Under the pieces are notes generated by a model. The model searched no databases. It was not told the origin of the DNA and saw nothing but the letters and a program-made list of their open reading frames with translations. Source: Acorus gramineus (taxonomy: Eukaryota > Streptophyta > Magnoliopsida > Acorales > Acoraceae). Taken from it: a stretch of DNA of 64,000 nucleotides. Both the position numbers and the translations under genes were made by a program. Below, piece by piece: positions 59,030-64,000 of the stretch; position 1 is the stretch's first letter, and every line of letters begins with the position of its first letter. The DNA is taken from positions 3,959,813 through 4,023,812 of the forward strand of contig CM060852.1 of assembly GCA_030737835.1 (NCBI GenBank), written 5' to 3'.

Positions 59030-60967
59030 TTAATATTTTCCATCCAAAGTTTTTACTTTTATGGGGCGTTTGAAAAGGGATGGCATGGGCCTGAGCCATT
59101 GTTGGCCGTCGATCATGGAATGTGTGAGGAAAGGTGCAGCTTCTTCGTAGGAAAGAGCGCGAGCCCATCTTGCCCTCTTCGAGAGACTAGATCCGGGTCC
59201 ATAGCACTTGTACTGCCCATAGAACGCCGTCCTGTGGGGACACACCAACATTCAAGACATGAGTGCTCAATGTTAGCAAACTAGCTAGTCCCTTAGCAAT
59301 TGATATATGCCACAAATGATTTATTTATGGGGATTAAACCACAATTAGTTGAGTGTGTACTTTTGGTTCAATGGATTGCCCCAGTCATTCCATCCTTGAG
59401 GGGCGATGACGCGTGACATGTAGGTGTAGGCAAACACCACCCTTGAGTAAGGACCCCATGGCCTTCCTAAAATGGTGGAACCCCTGCCTGTTATCTTGCA
59501 ATTGATGAAGCTGTAGCCCGTGTTATCCGTGGGCGATGATCTGCGTTGTGCAGTGATCGCTCCACCCTTCTTCGAAACTGAGTGTATACGGCATTTCTGT
59601 GCACATAGATCTCCCATTGAAACACATTTTCTAGCCATTAATTTGAAAGTTAGCTGGTTAATTCAGATCACTTACTTCAAATAAAGAGAGTCCATCACCG
59701 AAAATGAAATCAGTAGCTCCTTCAATGTGACAGTTGCTGTAATAATGCCTCCCGGTGTGGTCAAACAGGGTATCCTGATAACCAATGAATCTACAGGCAT
59801 AGAAAGCAGCTTGGTCTCCAGTCACTCTTAGTGCGACTGCTTGAGCACCAGATCCATACGTATTCTACGCAGCAAACATCAAATCACACATATGTAGGCA
59901 TGTTAATTATAAAAACAAAAGGCAATTTGAAAAATTAATCTCATGGTTCTGAATATTTACAAAAATAGCACCCCCAAATGCCTATTAACAAAAGTAGCAT
60001 CGGATCTAATTAGCGCTGACCGTTTTTTTTTTTTTCTTTAAATACTGGAGGCGCCAAATCTTTATGTACGGGATAGAAAGAACTCTTTTTTAAAAAAAGA
60101 AAAATTGAATCTCCATGCTTAAAAAAAAAAAAAAATCGGTCAGTGGCAGCACTGACATGATCCAATGCTAATATTTACTTGAGGTACTAATTTTGTAAAT
60201 ATTCAATCTCATGAGACATATTTTGTAAATTGCCCTAAAGCAAATTGATATGGACCAACGCACAGCGCAATAGAGAAAAACAAAGTATATTTACAACTGG
60301 AAATGAAGGGAGAGAATCAGCAGTAGTAACATATATATATACCTGAATGGTAAGATATCTTCCCACAAAATTTGAAGCCAATATCGAGACAGTCGCATAC
60401 CAGATTGTGCCGCCACCACTTGAAGTAATTATGGTTGAGTTCGCCTTTAAGCCACTTAACGTGATGAATGGCTTGTCAACTGGAACAATGATCTCCTCTC
60501 TGAAAATTGATGGAGCATACGGTTATAAGACAGAGTCATCTTTATATGGGGCAGGATTAATATACACAATTGCACAATTAATATTCTCTTGATGCACTTT
60601 CATATTTATGTAAGTAATACATAATTTTATGTGATTCATTGCATGCAATATTTTGTTTGTTCCCCTGTTTATTTGCTGTGGCAGTGTCTATGGATGAGGG
60701 GGTTGCAGAGACTTGCCTGTAAATTCCAGGCATGATTGAAATGAAGACCATGGCTGAATTATTAGAGGGAACCGCATCGATGGCATCTTGAATCCTTGTG
60801 TAGTCCCCATTCCCGGATTGATCAACTTGTAGTAGTAGAGCCGAAGTGTCCAAGGAGCATGCAGGTGCTATAGCCATGATCAAAGCAGTTGCCATGGCAA
60901 ATGCTATAATGGCTGAAATGTACATTGGAGTCTTCATTTTGTTATGCATAAACAAGTATTTCTTCAT
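59030..60967 (-). CDS. Pectin methylesterase, type II (344 aa, 5 exons)
   Basis: Carbohydrate esterase family 8 enzyme that removes methyl esters from wall pectin. Exons: 60717-60967, 60343-60499, 59676-59864, 59361-59596, 59030-59231; phases agree. N-terminal signal or anchor ([19 protein letters not shown]) and no inhibitor (PMEI) domain. Active-site motifs: QAVALR (Gln144), GYQDTLFDH (Asp167), GATDFIFG (Asp188) and [10 protein letters not shown] (Arg244, Trp246). Intron 1 begins GC (TACAG|GCAAGT); the pseudogene copy has GCAAGC there, so the GC donor predates duplication. Two nearby start codons exist (60967 and a Met six codons on); the first is used here. Intron 2 holds a MITE-like inverted repeat. 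Confidence 0.93.
59920..60237. mobile_element. Mutator-type MITE in pectinesterase intron 2
   Basis: Inverted repeat of about 318 bp: left AGGCAATTTGAAAAATTAAT and, reversed right, AGGGCAATTTACAAAATATG, followed by matching TCTCATG...GAATATTTACAAAA segments and CGGTCAG/CTGACCG near the centre. The arms resemble long MULE inverted repeats. No clear 9-bp TSD. It is absent from the pseudogene copy's equivalent intron (43197-43324). Confidence 0.6.
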
Positions 60968-63525
60968 TTGTTATTGTACATTTGATTTATATATAGTGGG
61001 CGATGTCCAAATGAGCCGTTTTCTTTCATCATTAGATCAAAGGAGTAATACTTAAGTTTTTTAGTTAATAAGATCAACCTGGATTGAAGTAATCCAATGG
61101 ATGAATGTTTTTCTTGAATGAAACTCATGTCAAAGCCAATTGCTTGGCATTTGATAAATTGTCCAAGAAAAGCATTCCTTTTTTAAAAAGTCAAAAAACT
61201 TAATCCAGGTGTTTATGTGTTTGCTTGGAATTGAATTTTGTTGATTAGCATGTTGAAGAGCCTCATGGGAATTTATTGTTAAATGAGTAATTTGTTTTCA
61301 TTTAATTATGCAAGTCTTAAAAATCTAGTGTTAGTAGAGGAGCGCAGACTAGGTACAAATGTATCAATTCAGTAACACAAATGATAGGTTTTCTTTGTTG
61401 TTGATTTTCTTCACACTAAAAGTTATTGATTTTATGTAAAACATGAAGTTCTGAGCATAGATGAAACTGTACAACATAAATCTAAAATTTAAAAGGAATA
61501 ATCTAGTTTTGAATATTGATCCCTGGAAGTGGCACATCTTTTTTCATTTGTGAGCAGTTGCTTCTCAGCACACGCTGGATTACAAATTACGCCGTGCACT
61601 TTGGTTTGAAATGCTGGGGATGTTTGACTTGGAATGGTAGCCACATCACATTAATTAAGAAGGGGCATTAAAAGCTTGTGTTTCAAGGGTTAATACTGCT
61701 CTTCTGCATGTGAGCTGTGTATATATATGTTCCTTAATTAGCTGTTTAACGGCTGTACGTGTTACTTCCATACAAGCAACCCATGCACCACACATAAAAT
61801 CTAAGCCGCTACAAACCATGCTTGATTCTGAAGTGAAACAACTTCAAGACGATAGATTGACGTGGACCCTAGAACTTCAATTGCAGTGCAGATGGATGCA
61901 TTCATTCATTCATATCTTTGGAAGATTTTCAAAGAAATCCAAAGATTAATAAATTTTACACTCAAGTTCAGAAAATTTTATCTTTCATGTCCTGTTAAAT
62001 TAATCTTTATATTGATCTCATTCAATTTTGAAAAACAACTTGCGTTCTAAATTTATTGAAATAATTGATTAAAAAAAAAAAACTATTCTCAATCATTTTT
62101 TTCATAAAAATTGTTTTTGTTGATTTTTAAAACATAAAAACCAAAATTTAAAATTCAAAAATACCACACAAAAATGCAACACCCATTTTATTTCGCTTGG
62201 AAAACATACATAGTAAGACTTTTGAGTTCATGCATCTTATGTATAGTTCATGTTTGCATACGTGTACTGCCATGTCCACCCTGGCAATCGTCAACGATGT
62301 CTCACTCATTGCATTATGATTGAATGAATATATTGAACATTTCAAGAAGTATTGTAAGACGTCACCTATGAATGAAGTTGTTCAATTTCTGCCCATGCAC
62401 TCATATACATGAAACAATGACGCGTATGCAAATTGATATTTCACTGTGCAATCTATTTGTCCTCTCCTCCCTTTTCCTTTGGAGCTCACTCTCTTGTCTT
62501 ACCTTTAATTAGCAAAAAAGGAAGAAAAAAAAGGTTCAATTAGCAAAGAAACTACTCACATTTAGACCAACCATTTTGCTGTTTTTTCACAGCTGCGTCA
62601 GCTGACCTAACATGAAAAGCTATTGAGAACTATATGAAAAATTGACATGTGAAAAATTGAACAAATGAGATTTTTGCAATTCCTATATATAATTAAACAT
62701 TGGAAATTTTTACCCATGCACAACCCAATGTTAGAAGTCAGTAATATTATCTTAACCCTTATTTGGTAATTTTATAGGCCTCATGTGCTTTTTCAATTTT
62801 TTTTCTTGTATGTAATGAAGCATGTACACTCATAAAAAATTAAAATATAAATTTCAACAAATTATATAAATTTTCTTATACAAAAATTAAAAATTTTATA
62901 TATGGTGAAGCACATATGTCATTAGCAAAATAAAATTACACGCAAGGCTGCATATAAATATTATGAATAATATTAATATTCCTACTTTGATCACTTATAG
63001 CTGATTGGTTGGGATTGAAGAGTGTCACGTTCATGTGCGGTACACACGAATGGGCAGTTATGTTTTTTTATTTTTTATGAATTTGTCCAATTATTAATAA
63101 CACATGGATAGGCATCAACAGAGGGCCGGGCCGGGTTGGACTGGCCAGCTAATTTTGGCCGGGCGAACCCGCTGGTAGAATCCAGGCCAGCGGCCCGTCC
63201 AGCAACCCCCACCCAAATAAAAGAGAGAAAAGGAAAAAGGTACCCTCCCCCAACCCCCACCCAATTTCGAAGGGAAATGCAAATCTGTGCGATAGAGCAT
63301 TGCATCTGTAGTTGCCATATAATATCTAACAGAGCCTAGCAAAAATTAAAGCAAACTTTGAACATTGAGTCTTATTCATGTATTAAAATGATAATATGTT
63401 TGTGATGTGTTTCATCACCCGTTACATTGTGTACTGTTATTGGACTTATTTACACATGCCGATGGCTGCTGAAACTGAGAGTCTCATTGTGGTCAACTCT
63501 GTCCCACTTTTTTTTTTTTTGTTAA
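60968..63525. other. Intergenic DNA
   Basis: Pectinesterase promoter (TATATATAG near 60993; the pseudogene has TATATAG at an equivalent place near 43950), then AT-rich DNA. A short GC-rich stretch at 63120-63210 (GGGCCGGGCCGGGTTGG, later CCAGCGGCCCGTCC) resembles a hAT subterminal region without identifiable ends. No gene was seen. Confidence 0.45.
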
Positions 63526-64000
63526 CTACATCTCAGCGGGGTTGAAGCGGCAACCATGTCGACGAGGCTTCTGAGGGTTCTCTGGATCTGAGTCGCTGGG
63601 CTCGTTGAAAAGGCCTCTGAGACACCTCCTTCTCACAATGGGTTCAGACGCCAACTTCCGACAAGGGTTGCTGTTGTGACGACCCTCCATCGACATCGAC
63701 TCCTCCCTTCCTTTCAGCTTGACAGATTCAGCATAATTTCTGGAGAGGACCAGGTGTACACCGGAGTTCTTTCCACTGCAGGAGCTGTTGTGTAAGATGG
63801 AGTTGTTGACGCTCTGGACGTTGTTGTTAATACAAGCAGTAATTGCAGGTGGAGCTGCATCACTTGCATGGGCAGGCTTTCCCTTGTCTTCGTTGTCGTC
63901 GTTCAACTTGTAGCCTCGGTGGATAGGTACAATGCCATCTCTCTTTCCGGCATCGGAACCGATGTGCATGGACGCTCCTCTGTTTTCTCCAGCCAGTGTA
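63526..64000 (-). CDS. Unrecognised protein, C-terminal part (runs off window)
   Basis: Open frame of 157 codons plus stop, continuing past the right edge; in-window sequence begins TLAGENRGASMHIGSDAG. It has a basic C-terminus with RRRCLRGLFNEPSDSDPENP and KPRRHGCRFNPAEM. A low-complexity middle is rich in Asn/Ser. No transmembrane segment or named domain is recognised. Codon usage and composition look like host coding sequence and the frame is uninterrupted, so a real last exon is likely; the gene's start is outside the window. Confidence 0.7.
   Translation of the reverse strand, partial: TLAGENRGASMHIGSDAGKRDGIVPIHRGYKLNDDNEDKGKPAHASDAAPPAITACINNNVQSVNNSILHNSSCSGKNSGVHLVLSRNYAESVKLKGREESMSMEGRHNSNPCRKLASEPIVRRRCLRGLFNEPSDSDPENPQKPRRHGCRFNPAEM

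Noticed and set aside
1-64000. CRISPR arrays, bacterial operons, integrons or phage attachment sites
   Set aside because: No such structure; the window is plant nuclear DNA with spliced genes.

Overview
The window is nuclear DNA of a flowering plant. The evidence is GT-AG introns, plant-specific gene families (DYW-type PPR, plant laccases, type II pectin methylesterase, plant polyphenol oxidase) and a dense load of hAT, CACTA, Mutator and Harbinger transposons with clean target-site duplications (TSDs). The species cannot be fixed from the sequence. All gene models come from reading splice sites and frames by eye; no alignment or transcript data were available.

Layout. 0.6-3.6 kb (-): an eight-exon pfkB-family sugar/nucleoside kinase with a long hairpin repeat in intron 1. 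8.5-11.8 kb (+): RER1, a Golgi-to-ER retrieval receptor, with a small LTR fossil in its long first intron. 12.4-31.7 kb (+): a polyphenol oxidase (PPO) array with one exon-1 remnant (13.9 kb) and two intact two-exon genes (17.8-19.8 and 29.8-31.7 kb), separated by transposons. A 2.05-kb Mutator element with a 9-bp TSD sits about 31 bp upstream of the TATA box of the first intact PPO. 32.7-34.6 kb (+): an intronless DYW-type PPR editing factor.

35.2-61 kb (-) is a duplicated block: [conserved non-coding unit - laccase - pectin methylesterase] occurs twice in the same order and strand. Both laccases are intact (six exons, 563 and 562 aa). The first pectin methylesterase is a pseudogene; the second is intact (five exons, 344 aa). 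Laccases polymerise monolignols and pectin methylesterases de-esterify pectin, so both products would act in the cell wall.

The second block is split by a transposon nest at 51.4-58.4 kb. A MITE-like element holds a 6.6-kb hAT transposon encoding a transposase, and the hAT holds a 3.0-kb CACTA element carrying what look like captured exons of a DHHC-type protein S-acyltransferase gene. An unrecognised gene enters from the right edge on the minus strand.

The rest is AT-rich intergenic DNA with MITEs, non-autonomous hAT copies and probable LTR fossils. I saw no tRNA, rRNA or CRISPR sequence.
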